Below, piece by piece: positions 25,078 to 33,471 of a stretch of DNA of 64,000 bases (within the stretch, counting starts at the first letter, position 1; each line of letters starts with the position of its first letter). The notes beneath the pieces are model-generated. The model was given only the letters and a program-made list of their open reading frames with translations, did not search any database and was not told the DNA's origin. This DNA is from an uncultured Bacilli bacterium (lineage in GTDB: Bacteria > Bacillota_I > Bacilli_A > RF39 > UBA660). Position numbers and translations under genes: made by a program. Location: positions 124,001-188,000 of the forward strand of contig CAKOOM010000003.1 in assembly GCA_934098395.1 (NCBI GenBank), written 5' to 3'.

Positions 25078-25557
25078 ATGTCTAAAATTAGTAACGTACT
25101 TACTATGATTGAATACCTAAGCACAGGAAGAAAATATAGTATTTCTGAATTGTCTGAAAAATTAGAAGTTACTCCAAGAATGATTAGAGTATATAAGGAC
25201 GAAATAGAAAAAGCTGGTATCTATATAGATACAATAAAAGGACCTTATGGTGGATATGTTTTAAATCAAAATGTAAATGTACCAAAAAGATTTATTACAC
25301 CAAGTGAAATAAATATAAAAGATAAAAATCTATTTAATTTAATAAATAGAGCAATAAAAGAAAAAAGAAAATGTCTAATAGAGTATTATTCTAAAAATAA
25401 AGAAAAGATTACAAGTAGAACTATTCATCCATACAATTTAATTCTCTTAGGCAACGAATGGGGAGTTGCTACCTATTGTGAATTAAAAGAAGAAATAAGA
25501 CATTTTTATATAAACAGAATTAAACACATTGAATTACTAGATTTTTTTTATAAATGA
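25078..25557 (+). CDS. short WYL-domain transcriptional regulator
   Basis: 159 residues. N-terminal winged helix (ISNVLTMIEYLSTGRKYSISELSEKLEVTPRMIRVYKDEIEKAG) then a WYL-like core (RKCLIEYYSKNKE...TIHPYNLILLGNEWGVATYC...FYINRIKHIELL). Typical family members are about 300 residues with a further C-terminal domain, which is absent here. SD AACGGTGGTG. It could be a naturally short form or a truncated regulator; the adjacent degraded acetyltransferase supports recent loss in this stretch. Confidence 0.75.
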   Translation: MSKISNVLTMIEYLSTGRKYSISELSEKLEVTPRMIRVYKDEIEKAGIYIDTIKGPYGGYVLNQNVNVPKRFITPSEINIKDKNLFNLINRAIKEKRKCLIEYYSKNKEKITSRTIHPYNLILLGNEWGVATYCELKEEIRHFYINRIKHIELLDFFYK

Positions 25558-25640
25558 CATATATATTACCTCTTTCTTTGTTAAGATTTAACTAAGAAGG
25601 AGGTTTTATTAATTAACGATTAATAATAAATCAACATTGA

Positions 25641-25832
25641 GATTATTTAAAAGAATACCGTTCCGAAGGATATTCCAAAATATTAAATAATGCTATTTTA
25701 AATGAAGCTAAATCACTCGGATATAAAAAAATATATTTAAAAACTGAATTAGTTAATTATTATGAAAAATTCGGAGCTATATACATAGAAAATTTAAATG
25801 ATAAAGAAAAATTATATTATATTGAATTATAA
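25641..25832 (+). pseudogene. GNAT acetyltransferase remnant
   Basis: The frame after a TGA at 25638 reads EYRSEGYSKILNNAILNEAK, then SLGYKKIYLKTEL and YYEKFGAIYIENL to a TAA. This is the C-terminal third of a GNAT N-acetyltransferase (acetyl-CoA loop, then the YxKxGF-like motif). No start codon or N-terminal half precedes it. The surrounding 25558-26012 stretch holds nothing else coding. Confidence 0.6.
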
Positions 25833-25947
25833 TTTAATTAAAGAAAAAGAAATTTATGTAACTGAAAGAATGTATATCATCATGTTATAAAGAGAATCAA
25901 TTATTCGTAGCATTCCAAAAAATAATTGCCAAAAATGTAAAGAAAGT

Positions 25948-25976
25948 AAAGAAATTGCTTACAATTTCTTTTTATT
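25948..25976 (+). terminator. intrinsic terminator
   Basis: AAAGAAATT and AATTTCTTT arms with a six-base loop and trailing T, before the gene at 26013. Confidence 0.55.
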
Positions 25977-26012
25977 ATGATATAATCTATTTATAAAGGA
26001 GTACGAAGCATT

Positions 26013-27173
26013 ATGGATGAAGAAATATTTGATGAACAAGTTAAAAAAGTAGTAAGGGGTTTCCTAGAATTTTGTGATAAAGAAAGTATCACCAATGATA
26101 TTACCAATCTCTATCATGTTATTCTCTCACAAACCGTTGTTGTTAAAGAAAAAGATGGTAGTTATTCAATAACTCCATGTATTCAATCTTTTCCATATGA
26201 AGAAGAATTATGTCAGTATGTAAAAGAAAATGTTCTAAAAAATGATTATCATGAAGAAATTATTCCGAATAAATATATATTACAGTTTATTACCAAATTT
26301 CTAGGTGAAAAGAGTAGAGCTAACCTTGAAGAACTTAAAAATTCTAAAATAAATGACTACTATGGCAATGTGTCATATATCAAAGAAAGAACTGAAACGA
26401 TAATCAAAGCTATTGATGAATTATTAAATGACTCCCGTACTACAGCTGAAGAAAAAGCCGAAATAGAGTCATACCAAAAAGATATCGAAGAAATATCTAA
26501 ATCAATTAATTCATATAAAAATACCAAAGAATCATATCTTAATGATGTCTCTATCCCATTTGCTAGATTATTATCATATGAGGAAAAACTAACTAAAATT
26601 TCCTCGAAAAGATGGCACGAATTTGCTAAAGAAAAAGATGCTATGTTAATTCATTTCCTTCATCCGATTCATAAATTATCCGATGATATGCATCGTATTT
26701 GTACCTCATTATACACAAAAGACTTATTAAACCACGTTTGTTCCTATTTACATATTGGTTATTTCTATGATTTTAATTTTGATAATATCGTAGCCATTGG
26801 CAGTGATGACTTAGGATCTTGGGATGTTACCAAAGAAGAATTCTTAGGACAAACTAGTGAATGGCGTAAATACGGTATTTCTCCTATAAGCACCTCATGG
26901 CAGTGGAGTAACAAGAATAAATGCTTTTTTGAAAGTGGTTTGCATTCAACTTTGTATCTACCAACTACTGTCGAAAAAGAAGCTATTGCTAATGATGTAT
27001 CATATACCGAAATATATTTATATAACAAAGATAAACCAATAAAACCTATCAAATGTTTTTATACCGAAGATGCCACCGAAGAAGAAATAAATCTAATTAC
27101 TGAGTTAGCTAAAGAACAAAATCTTCCTCTAGAAGAAATATATATTGGTAACGAAAGAAAAAGGAAAAAATAA
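26013..27173 (+). CDS. uncharacterised 386-residue cytoplasmic protein
   Basis: No family recognised. No signal peptide or membrane segment. An N-terminal helical region is followed by a charged coiled-coil-like part (about residues 110-175), then a mixed alpha/beta C-terminal domain with SDDLGSWDVTKEEFLGQTSEWR and SWQWSNKNKCFFESGLHSTLYLP. It ends in basic residues (ERKRKK). SD AAGGAGTACG. Monocistronic, between two terminators. Base composition is like its neighbours. Confidence 0.65.
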   Translation: MDEEIFDEQVKKVVRGFLEFCDKESITNDITNLYHVILSQTVVVKEKDGSYSITPCIQSFPYEEELCQYVKENVLKNDYHEEIIPNKYILQFITKFLGEKSRANLEELKNSKINDYYGNVSYIKERTETIIKAIDELLNDSRTTAEEKAEIESYQKDIEEISKSINSYKNTKESYLNDVSIPFARLLSYEEKLTKISSKRWHEFAKEKDAMLIHFLHPIHKLSDDMHRICTSLYTKDLLNHVCSYLHIGYFYDFNFDNIVAIGSDDLGSWDVTKEEFLGQTSEWRKYGISPISTSWQWSNKNKCFFESGLHSTLYLPTTVEKEAIANDVSYTEIYLYNKDKPIKPIKCFYTEDATEEEINLITELAKEQNLPLEEIYIGNERKRKK

Positions 27174-27229
27174 AAAGAGCATGTAAATAAACTACCAATG
27201 AAAATAGTTTATAAAAAGCTCTTTTTTTA
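27172..27229 (+). terminator. two-tier intrinsic terminator
   Basis: Outer arms AAAAAGAGC/GCTCTTTTT and inner arms ATAAACTA/TAGTTTAT, followed by a T-run. It starts in the stop codon area of the preceding gene. Confidence 0.7.
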
Positions 27230-27323
27230 TCATCAATATAGTCATATATTACCACAAAATCACTTTTTTTTCAAGACTTGTAATATTCTCTAATATAGTG
27301 TATTAAGAATAAGAGGTGAAAAA

Positions 27324-28226
27324 ATGCAAGAAAAAAATATGACAGCTTTAGTAAGCTGTTTTGCTAGAGCTTATCACTACGAATCTAACGAATATAAAAT
27401 ATTTAGTGATAACCTAGCAAAAGAATTACTAACCCAAGAAGAATATCAAAACATTTCCAAAAACATGGAAGAGGGGATTTCTTTTTTCAATAAAGACTTT
27501 ACCGGCACCAAAGAAGAAGCTCTAAGATGGATAGTAAATGAAAACTTATCTCCCCAAGTATTAGGCAGAAGTGCTTTTTGTGAATCATCATTAAAAAGAG
27601 CTATCTCCCTAGGTACCCATCAGTATCTCTTATTCGCATCAGGTTATGATACCTTTGCATATCGTTATAATAAAAATAACTTAACCATCTTTGAAATAGA
27701 TACCAAAGCTATGATCGAAGACAAAATAAAAAGATTACAAAAAGCAAATCTCGATTACCACCAAGTAAATTATATAAAATGTGATTTTACTAAAGATAAT
27801 TTAAGTGAATTAATAATGAATTCTAACTATCGAAAAGACAAATTATCATTTTCTAGTCTCCTAGGACTAACTTACTATTTAACTAAAGAAGATTTTACTA
27901 ACTTGATAAATTCTATCTCCAAACTTGTCTTGCCAGGTTCAACAATTGTCTTTGATTACCCCAATAAAGAAACTTGTCCTAAACAAGCCCTCATAACAAA
28001 ACTAGCTAATTCGTTAAACGAAAATATGTTAGCTACCTATACTTATCAAGATATCGAAGAAATCTTATCTAATAATGATTTTCTTATCTACGAACATCTA
28101 AGCTCTAAAGAATTAACAAATAATTACTTTGATACCTATAATACTCTAAACCCTAATAATAAAATCATTGCCCCTACTGGCGTATCTTATTGCTTAGCTG
28201 TTAAAAATCCTAAACATAAAAAATAA
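27324..28226 (+). CDS. class I SAM methyltransferase, leucine carboxyl methyltransferase-like
   Basis: 300 residues. The pattern LGRSAFCESSLKRAISLGTHQYLLFASGYDTFAYR...LTIFEIDTKAMIEDKIKRL is that of the LCM/PPM1-like bacterial methyltransferases (glycine-rich SAM loop as ASGYDTFAYR, acidic FEID on strand 2, then YIKCDFTKD). The natural substrate of bacterial members is mostly unknown; O-methylation is the family expectation. Probably its own transcription unit, upstream of the 3-hydroxyacyl-CoA dehydrogenase gene. Confidence 0.8.
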   Translation: MQEKNMTALVSCFARAYHYESNEYKIFSDNLAKELLTQEEYQNISKNMEEGISFFNKDFTGTKEEALRWIVNENLSPQVLGRSAFCESSLKRAISLGTHQYLLFASGYDTFAYRYNKNNLTIFEIDTKAMIEDKIKRLQKANLDYHQVNYIKCDFTKDNLSELIMNSNYRKDKLSFSSLLGLTYYLTKEDFTNLINSISKLVLPGSTIVFDYPNKETCPKQALITKLANSLNENMLATYTYQDIEEILSNNDFLIYEHLSSKELTNNYFDTYNTLNPNNKIIAPTGVSYCLAVKNPKHKK

Positions 28227-28283
28227 TCTTTAATTATAATCTTATACATGATATAATTAATATAATTAAGGAGAAGTGACAAA

Positions 28284-29264
28284 ATGAAAAAAAATGATAA
28301 ATTGAAAAACGTTACTATAATGGGAGGAGGAGTACTCGGAGCCCAAATTGCCTTTCAAACAGCTTATTCAGGATTTAATGTAAAAATATGGCTTCGTTCC
28401 CCCGATAGTATCACTCGAACTAAACAAAAAATAGATAAATTAAAAGATACTTATATTAAAACTATTAAACTTATGAATACCAAAGAAGGAAAAACTTTTG
28501 CTACCTGGTGTCGTGGTATTGCAGACTATGATAATTTCTCTAAAGAAGAATGCCTAAAAAAAGTTGATAAAGCTTACAATAGTATTAAGTATGAATTAGA
28601 TATCGAATCATCTCTAAAGAATGCTGACTTAGTAATTGAATCAATGACAGAAGATTTTAATGCTAAAAAAGATCTTTATATCAAGATGAGTCCATTTATT
28701 CAAGATAAAACTATTGTTGTAACTAATTCTTCGACTATGTTACCAAGTCGTTTAGCAAAATATACTGGTTGTAAAGAAAGATTCCTTGCTTTGCACTTTG
28801 CTAATTCCATTTGGAAAAATAATACTGCCGAAGTTATGAAACATAAAGATACACAAGATGTATACTTTGATAAAGTTATCTCTTTTGCTAAAGAAATAAA
28901 CATGATACCGCTACCACTACACAAAGAAAAAGCCGGATACTTATTAAATTCTATGCTAATACCATTATTATTCTCTGGATTAGATTTATATGTTAATGGT
29001 ATTTCTGATCCTGAAAGTATTGATTCTGCATGGACCCTAGGTACTGGTGCTCCTAAAGGACCATTTCGTATCTTAGATACCGTTGGTCTAAAAACTGCCC
29101 ATGAAATAGTTTTATCCTATGTCAAAATACCATCATTCATGGCCCCATATAACTTTAAAGGCATGGAGAAGCTTCTAAAAAAATATATTGATGAAGGAAA
29201 ACTAGGGGAGTCAACTGGTGAAGGTTTTTATAAATATAGTAAATCAGGTGAAAAAGATGGATAA
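28284..29264 (+). CDS. 3-hydroxyacyl-CoA dehydrogenase family protein
   Basis: 326 residues. The NAD-binding start NVTIMGGGVLGAQIAFQTAYSGF has GGGVLG as GxGxxG. The middle has ADLVIESMTEDFNAKKDLY and VTNSSTMLPSRLA with a catalytic His in FLALHFANSIW, and the C-terminal helical domain starts LHKEKAGYLLNSMLIPLL. It would oxidise 3-hydroxyacyl-CoA with NAD+. No thiolase or crotonase is nearby, so it is not part of a visible beta-oxidation or butyrate operon. Its end overlaps the next gene by 8 nt. Confidence 0.85.
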   Translation: MKKNDKLKNVTIMGGGVLGAQIAFQTAYSGFNVKIWLRSPDSITRTKQKIDKLKDTYIKTIKLMNTKEGKTFATWCRGIADYDNFSKEECLKKVDKAYNSIKYELDIESSLKNADLVIESMTEDFNAKKDLYIKMSPFIQDKTIVVTNSSTMLPSRLAKYTGCKERFLALHFANSIWKNNTAEVMKHKDTQDVYFDKVISFAKEINMIPLPLHKEKAGYLLNSMLIPLLFSGLDLYVNGISDPESIDSAWTLGTGAPKGPFRILDTVGLKTAHEIVLSYVKIPSFMAPYNFKGMEKLLKKYIDEGKLGESTGEGFYKYSKSGEKDG

Positions 29265-29631
29265 CAAAATCGAAACTGAAGCTTTATTTGATGAATATGT
29301 TGACTTTGATACCTTTAGCAAATCAGACTTTCGTGTCGTAGAAATTCTTGATTGTATACCAGTAAAAAAGAGTAACAAATTATTACAGTTTACTATCAAT
29401 GATGGAACTAATAACAATCGTATAATTTTAAGTGGTATTCATAAATACTATGAACCTGCTGAATTAATCGGTAAAAAAGTTGTTGCCATCCTAAACTTAC
29501 CACCTCGTAGTATGATGGGAATTGATTCTTGTGGAATGCTTATTTCAGCAGTTCATAATGAATCTGGTGAAGAAAGACTAAATCTTTTAATTGTAGATGA
29601 TAAAATACCTGCTGGTGCTAAACTATACTAA
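29257..29631 (+). CDS. tRNA-binding domain protein (CsaA/MetRS-C-like)
   Basis: 124 residues from ATG 29257, with AGGTGA 5 nt upstream; the ATG overlaps the end of the preceding gene. FRVVEILDCIPVKKSNKLLQFTINDG, LSGIHKYYEPAELIGKKVVAILNLPPRSMMGIDSCGMLISA and NLLIVDDKIPAGAKLY form a complete OB-fold of the tRNA_bind family, as in the MetRS C-terminus, CsaA or Arc1p. It may bind tRNA or act as a chaperone-like protein; the target is not identifiable. Confidence 0.82.
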   Translation: MDNKIETEALFDEYVDFDTFSKSDFRVVEILDCIPVKKSNKLLQFTINDGTNNNRIILSGIHKYYEPAELIGKKVVAILNLPPRSMMGIDSCGMLISAVHNESGEERLNLLIVDDKIPAGAKLY

Positions 29632-29665
29632 TTTAGGATTATTCCTAAATTTTTTTAATTTTTCC

Positions 29666-29721
29666 TTTACAAAATAATATAATATAGATATAATAACATT
29701 AGTTATATAACAATTGTTATA
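29666..29721 (+). promoter_or_regulatory. promoter and 16-bp palindromic operator of the tetR-ABC operon
   Basis: TTTACA (29666-29671), 17-nt spacer, TATAAT (29689-29694). The perfect palindrome TATAACAATTGTTATA (29706-29721) lies at about +5 to +20, just before the SD. This placement fits autorepression by the TetR-family protein. Confidence 0.7.
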
Positions 29722-29734
29722 GAAAGGAGCAAAT

Positions 29735-30385
29735 ATGCCACCAGTAAGAAAAATAACTAAAGAAGATATTATAAAAAAGAGTTTATTTCTTGTTAATGAA
29801 GAAGGTTTAACTAGTCTTAATGCTAGACGCTTAGCCAAAGAACTAATGTGTTCCACTCAACCAATCTTTTCCCAATTCAAAAACATGGAAGAATTAAACT
29901 CCGCTGTTGTTGATGAAATATATCATATCTTTGATAAATATATGTTAAAAGAAAACTATAATCACTTAGTATACAAAGATATTGGTCTTAACTATATTCA
30001 TTTTGCTAAAGAATATCCCAATTATTTTAAAATACTATTTCAAAGTGATAAAAAACTAAAAGCTCGTAGCTTTGTAGAATTAACAGGCCCCTCTAAAAGA
30101 ATATTTGAAACTATTCAAAAACAAACTGGACTAAGTAATGAAGATGTTGTTAAGTTTCATATAAAGATGTGGTTTTATGTTAATGGAATAGCTAATCTCG
30201 TATCTAACAATACTTGTGAGTTTACTGATATTGATTTAGATAACTTTCTAAAAGAACAATATTTATCAATGTTACTTTATGAATATAAAAAAGGTAATAT
30301 CAAAAAAGAAGTTATTGATAATGTTATAAATAATAAATTAGTTTTAACTAAAGGAGGGGTAAATAATGAAGGAATTAAAGACTAG
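29735..30385 (+). CDS. TetR/AcrR-family transcriptional regulator
   Basis: 216 residues. N-terminal helix-turn-helix ITKEDIIKKSLFLVNEEGLTSLNARRLAKELMCSTQPIFSQFKNMEEL is of the TetR type, and the rest is a helical ligand-binding domain. It is the first gene of an operon with a small membrane protein, an ABC ATPase and a permease, which it overlaps, and probably controls them through the upstream palindrome. SD AAAGGAGC. Confidence 0.85.
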   Translation: MPPVRKITKEDIIKKSLFLVNEEGLTSLNARRLAKELMCSTQPIFSQFKNMEELNSAVVDEIYHIFDKYMLKENYNHLVYKDIGLNYIHFAKEYPNYFKILFQSDKKLKARSFVELTGPSKRIFETIQKQTGLSNEDVVKFHIKMWFYVNGIANLVSNNTCEFTDIDLDNFLKEQYLSMLLYEYKKGNIKKEVIDNVINNKLVLTKGGVNNEGIKD

Positions 30386-30569
30386 TATTTTTCTAATTGT
30401 CTTAGGAAATATCTTATATATTACATACATTTCTTTTACTAGTAGTAAAACACCTGTTGCAGATTTTTTATCCGGATTATTACTAGGTATTTCCATAGCT
30501 ACAAACTTATTAGGTATAATCCTAACTGCTAAGTATATTAGTGCAGAAAATAAGAAAGGTGATAAATAA
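30366..30569 (+). CDS. small two-helix membrane protein in TetR-ABC operon
   Basis: 67 residues; GGAGGGG sits 7 nt upstream of the ATG, which overlaps the tetR end by 20 nt. Two hydrophobic segments (SIFLIVLGNILYITYISF and FLSGLLLGISIATNLLGIILTAKYI), no known domain. Its stop overlaps the ATPase gene start (TAATG), so all four genes are translationally linked. Possibly an accessory to the exporter. Confidence 0.7.
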   Translation: MKELKTSIFLIVLGNILYITYISFTSSKTPVADFLSGLLLGISIATNLLGIILTAKYISAENKKGDK

Positions 30570-31285
30570 TGATTGAAATTAAAAATGTAACTAAAAAATA
30601 TAATGGTATACCTGCCATTGATCGTATCTCTTTTAATGTCGATAATGGTACAATCTTTGCCTTTATCGGCCATAACGGAGCAGGTAAGACTACTACAATA
30701 AAATCTATCGTTGGTATAAATGATTTTGATTCCGGAGAAATAATAATTAACGGTATCTCTATTAAAGATAATCCCGTTCAAGCTAAAAAAATAATGGCTT
30801 ATGTTCCAGATAATCCTGACTTATATGAAAATATGAAAGGTATAGATTTTATAAACTTTATTTGTGATATGTATGAAACAGATAAAGAAACTAGAGAAAA
30901 AAATGTTAAAAAATATGCCAAGATGTTTGAAATGGAAAATAATCTAAATAATGAAATATCATCATATTCTCATGGAATGAAACAAAAACTAGCTATTATT
31001 TCTGCTATGGCTCATTCACCAGAGGTTTTAATTATGGATGAACCATTTGTTGGATTAGATCCTAAAGCAGTTTTTGATATGAAAAATGTCTTAAAAGAAA
31101 TGTGTCAAGATGGAAAAATAGTTTTTTTCTCAACACATATTCTAGATGTAGCTGAAAAACTATGCGATAAAGTAGCTATCATTAAAAAAGGAAAAATAGT
31201 TAAAGTAGGGACTATGAAAGATATTAAGGGAGATGAATCATTAGAATCTGTCTTCTTAGAGCTGGAGGATCAAACGGATGAATAA
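30569..31285 (+). CDS. ABC transporter ATP-binding protein
   Basis: 238 residues. Walker A GHNGAGKTTTIKS, Q-loop region, signature SYSHGMKQKLAI (the usual LSGGQ replaced by YSHGMKQ, as in many exporters of this type), Walker B VLIMDEPFVGLDP and the H-loop FFSTHILD. It powers the permease encoded by the next gene, which it overlaps by 8 nt. Confidence 0.92.
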   Translation: MIEIKNVTKKYNGIPAIDRISFNVDNGTIFAFIGHNGAGKTTTIKSIVGINDFDSGEIIINGISIKDNPVQAKKIMAYVPDNPDLYENMKGIDFINFICDMYETDKETREKNVKKYAKMFEMENNLNNEISSYSHGMKQKLAIISAMAHSPEVLIMDEPFVGLDPKAVFDMKNVLKEMCQDGKIVFFSTHILDVAEKLCDKVAIIKKGKIVKVGTMKDIKGDESLESVFLELEDQTDE

Positions 31286-32900
31286 ATATCTCTCATTAAT
31301 GAAAGCAATAACTACTGAAGATATGGATTTATTTAAAGTTAAAACCAAACAAAACTCTAAAAAATCTACTAAGATAATTCTATTTCTATCTCTTAGTGCT
31401 ATTTTCTTATTTGCTCTTGGAGAGTATTATTATACCTTAGCAAAACCCTTAAAAGAAGTTAATCTTACATATATAATGTTGTGTTTAGCTCTTTTAATTC
31501 CTACCATTTTTACTCTTATTCAAGGAATATATAAATCTCAAGGAATTCTCTTTGAATCCACTGATAATTCTCTATTATTATCTCTTCCTATAAATAAAAA
31601 AATAATAATATTTGCAAGACTTACTAAAATGTATCTCTTTCAACTAATATATAACTTATTATTTATCTTACCAGCATATATTATCTATATATATTTTGAG
31701 ACCCCAAATATTTCTTTTTATCTAATATCTATCATAATGACTCTTTTATTACCAATAATTCCTACTATTATATCTTGTTTCTTTGGATACTTAGTAAAAA
31801 GATTTTCATCTATTTTTAAAGCTAGAAAATTAATGCAAACTATATTTACGTTTTTAATCTTCTTTGGTATATATTACTTATCATTAAATACTAATACTTG
31901 GATAGAAAATATTATAAAAAATGCTAGTAGTATTAATGAAATGATATCTAAAATATATTATCCTATCGGAACTTATATAAATTTAATTAATGACTTTGAT
32001 ATTCTTACTTTAATTAAATTATTATTAATAAATATTGTTCCTCTAGTACTATTTATCTATATATTAAGTATTTCTTATTTTAAAATAATATCTAAATATA
32101 CCGAGCATAGTATAAATAAACATCATAAAAAAATAAAATATAAAACCATCAGTAGTTTTAGAGCTCTAGTATTAAAAGATATAAAAAGATATTTCTCATC
32201 TCCAATCTATATCTTTAATACCTTCTTGGGACTAATATTATTATTAATAGCTACAATAGCTATGTGTACTAACTTTGAAGGTTTAATGACTACCATGTTA
32301 AATGGTATCTCTAAAGAAGAAATATCAAATTTATACAACCTAGTACCTAAAGTATACTATGCATTATTAATTATTCTAATATCTATGACTTCAATTACCT
32401 CATCATCAATCTCTATCGAAGGAAGAAGCTTTAATATCTCAAAAAGTCTTCCTATTGATAATTATAAAAAACTATTATCTAAAATAGTATTTAGTAATAC
32501 CATAATTATGCCAATTATCTTTATATGTGATTTAATATTTATTATCTATTTTAAAATAAATTTATTTGATATAATAACCATTATCCTAATAAGTATTATA
32601 ATGCCTACCTTAACAGCCTTAATTGGTTTATTAATAAATTTAGCTTTTCCTAAAATGAAAGCCACATCAGATACCGAAGTAATAAAACAAAGTATGAGTG
32701 TAACTATCTCAATATTACTTGGTTTAGTATTATCTATTATTCTAATTGGATTATTATTTATTAATGAACTTAACTTTATTAAAATATCTATAAATAATAT
32801 AATCATAATTGAATTAGTATTACTTATATTATTAACTATTATATTATTCTATATCTTAAAAAAACATGGTACTAAAAAATATCTTTTAATTGAAGTATAA
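31278..32900 (+). CDS. ABC transporter permease (putative exporter)
   Basis: 540 residues with about 12 hydrophobic segments, no periplasmic-binding partner, coupled to the ATPase gene upstream. The layout and length resemble the large permeases of Firmicutes exporters related to EcsB/YthQ or lantibiotic-type systems. Regulated by the TetR protein of the same operon, which suggests response to a small molecule and its export. Substrate unknown. Confidence 0.82.
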   Translation: MNKYLSLMKAITTEDMDLFKVKTKQNSKKSTKIILFLSLSAIFLFALGEYYYTLAKPLKEVNLTYIMLCLALLIPTIFTLIQGIYKSQGILFESTDNSLLLSLPINKKIIIFARLTKMYLFQLIYNLLFILPAYIIYIYFETPNISFYLISIIMTLLLPIIPTIISCFFGYLVKRFSSIFKARKLMQTIFTFLIFFGIYYLSLNTNTWIENIIKNASSINEMISKIYYPIGTYINLINDFDILTLIKLLLINIVPLVLFIYILSISYFKIISKYTEHSINKHHKKIKYKTISSFRALVLKDIKRYFSSPIYIFNTFLGLILLLIATIAMCTNFEGLMTTMLNGISKEEISNLYNLVPKVYYALLIILISMTSITSSSISIEGRSFNISKSLPIDNYKKLLSKIVFSNTIIMPIIFICDLIFIIYFKINLFDIITIILISIIMPTLTALIGLLINLAFPKMKATSDTEVIKQSMSVTISILLGLVLSIILIGLLFINELNFIKISINNIIIIELVLLILLTIILFYILKKHGTKKYLLIEV

Positions 32901-32925
32901 ATGATGGACTATCCATCATTTTTAA
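32901..32925 (+). terminator. intrinsic terminator of the ABC operon
   Basis: ATGATGGA, CTA, TCCATCAT, TTTTTAAT. The ATG in this stem is not a start of the next gene. Confidence 0.7.
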
Positions 32926-32951
32926 TATATAATAAATTTACGGAGGTAACT

Positions 32952-33455
32952 ATGAAAGAGATGTGGGACCTATATGATAAAAACCGTAATCTATTAAATA
33001 AAAAAGTCTTACGTGGTACTGTTTTATCAGATGATGAATATCACCTCGTAGTATATGCCTGGATAAAAAACAATGAAGGGAAGTATCTAATTAGTCAAAG
33101 AGCTAAAAGAAAAGCCCAACCATTAATGTGGGAGTGTACTGGTGGTTCAGTAAAATCTGGAGAGAATACTTATCAAGGAGCTATCCGTGAAGTATCTGAA
33201 GAATTAGGAATAGATATAAAGAATGCTCCATATATGTATATAGGTCAAATGAATTGCTACTACAAAAATTGCCCCTACATCCTAGATGTTTATCTATTTA
33301 AACTTGATATTGATATTACAGAAATTACTATTCAAGAAAGCGAAGTAAATGATGCCATGTGGGCTACACCTGATGAAATATTAAAACTTGTACATACTAA
33401 TAAATTTAAAGCTACTGAATTTTTAACTGAAATATTAAATCAAAATAAAATATAA
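32952..33455 (+). CDS. Nudix hydrolase (isopentenyl-diphosphate isomerase-like subgroup)
   Basis: 167 residues from ATG 32952 with CGGAGG upstream; an in-frame ATG at 32901 lies in the preceding terminator. Nudix box: GGSVKSGENTYQGAIREVSE followed by ELG. The N-terminal part (MKEMWDLYDKNRNLLNKKVLRGTVLSDDEYHLVVYAWIKNNEGKYLISQRAKRKAQPLMWE) is typical of small cytosolic Nudix enzymes annotated near isopentenyl-diphosphate isomerase, but the substrate is open. Shares a 25-nt leader with the next gene. Confidence 0.86.
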   Translation: MKEMWDLYDKNRNLLNKKVLRGTVLSDDEYHLVVYAWIKNNEGKYLISQRAKRKAQPLMWECTGGSVKSGENTYQGAIREVSEELGIDIKNAPYMYIGQMNCYYKNCPYILDVYLFKLDIDITEITIQESEVNDAMWATPDEILKLVHTNKFKATEFLTEILNQNKI

Positions 33456-33471
33456 ATTTACGGAGGTAACT

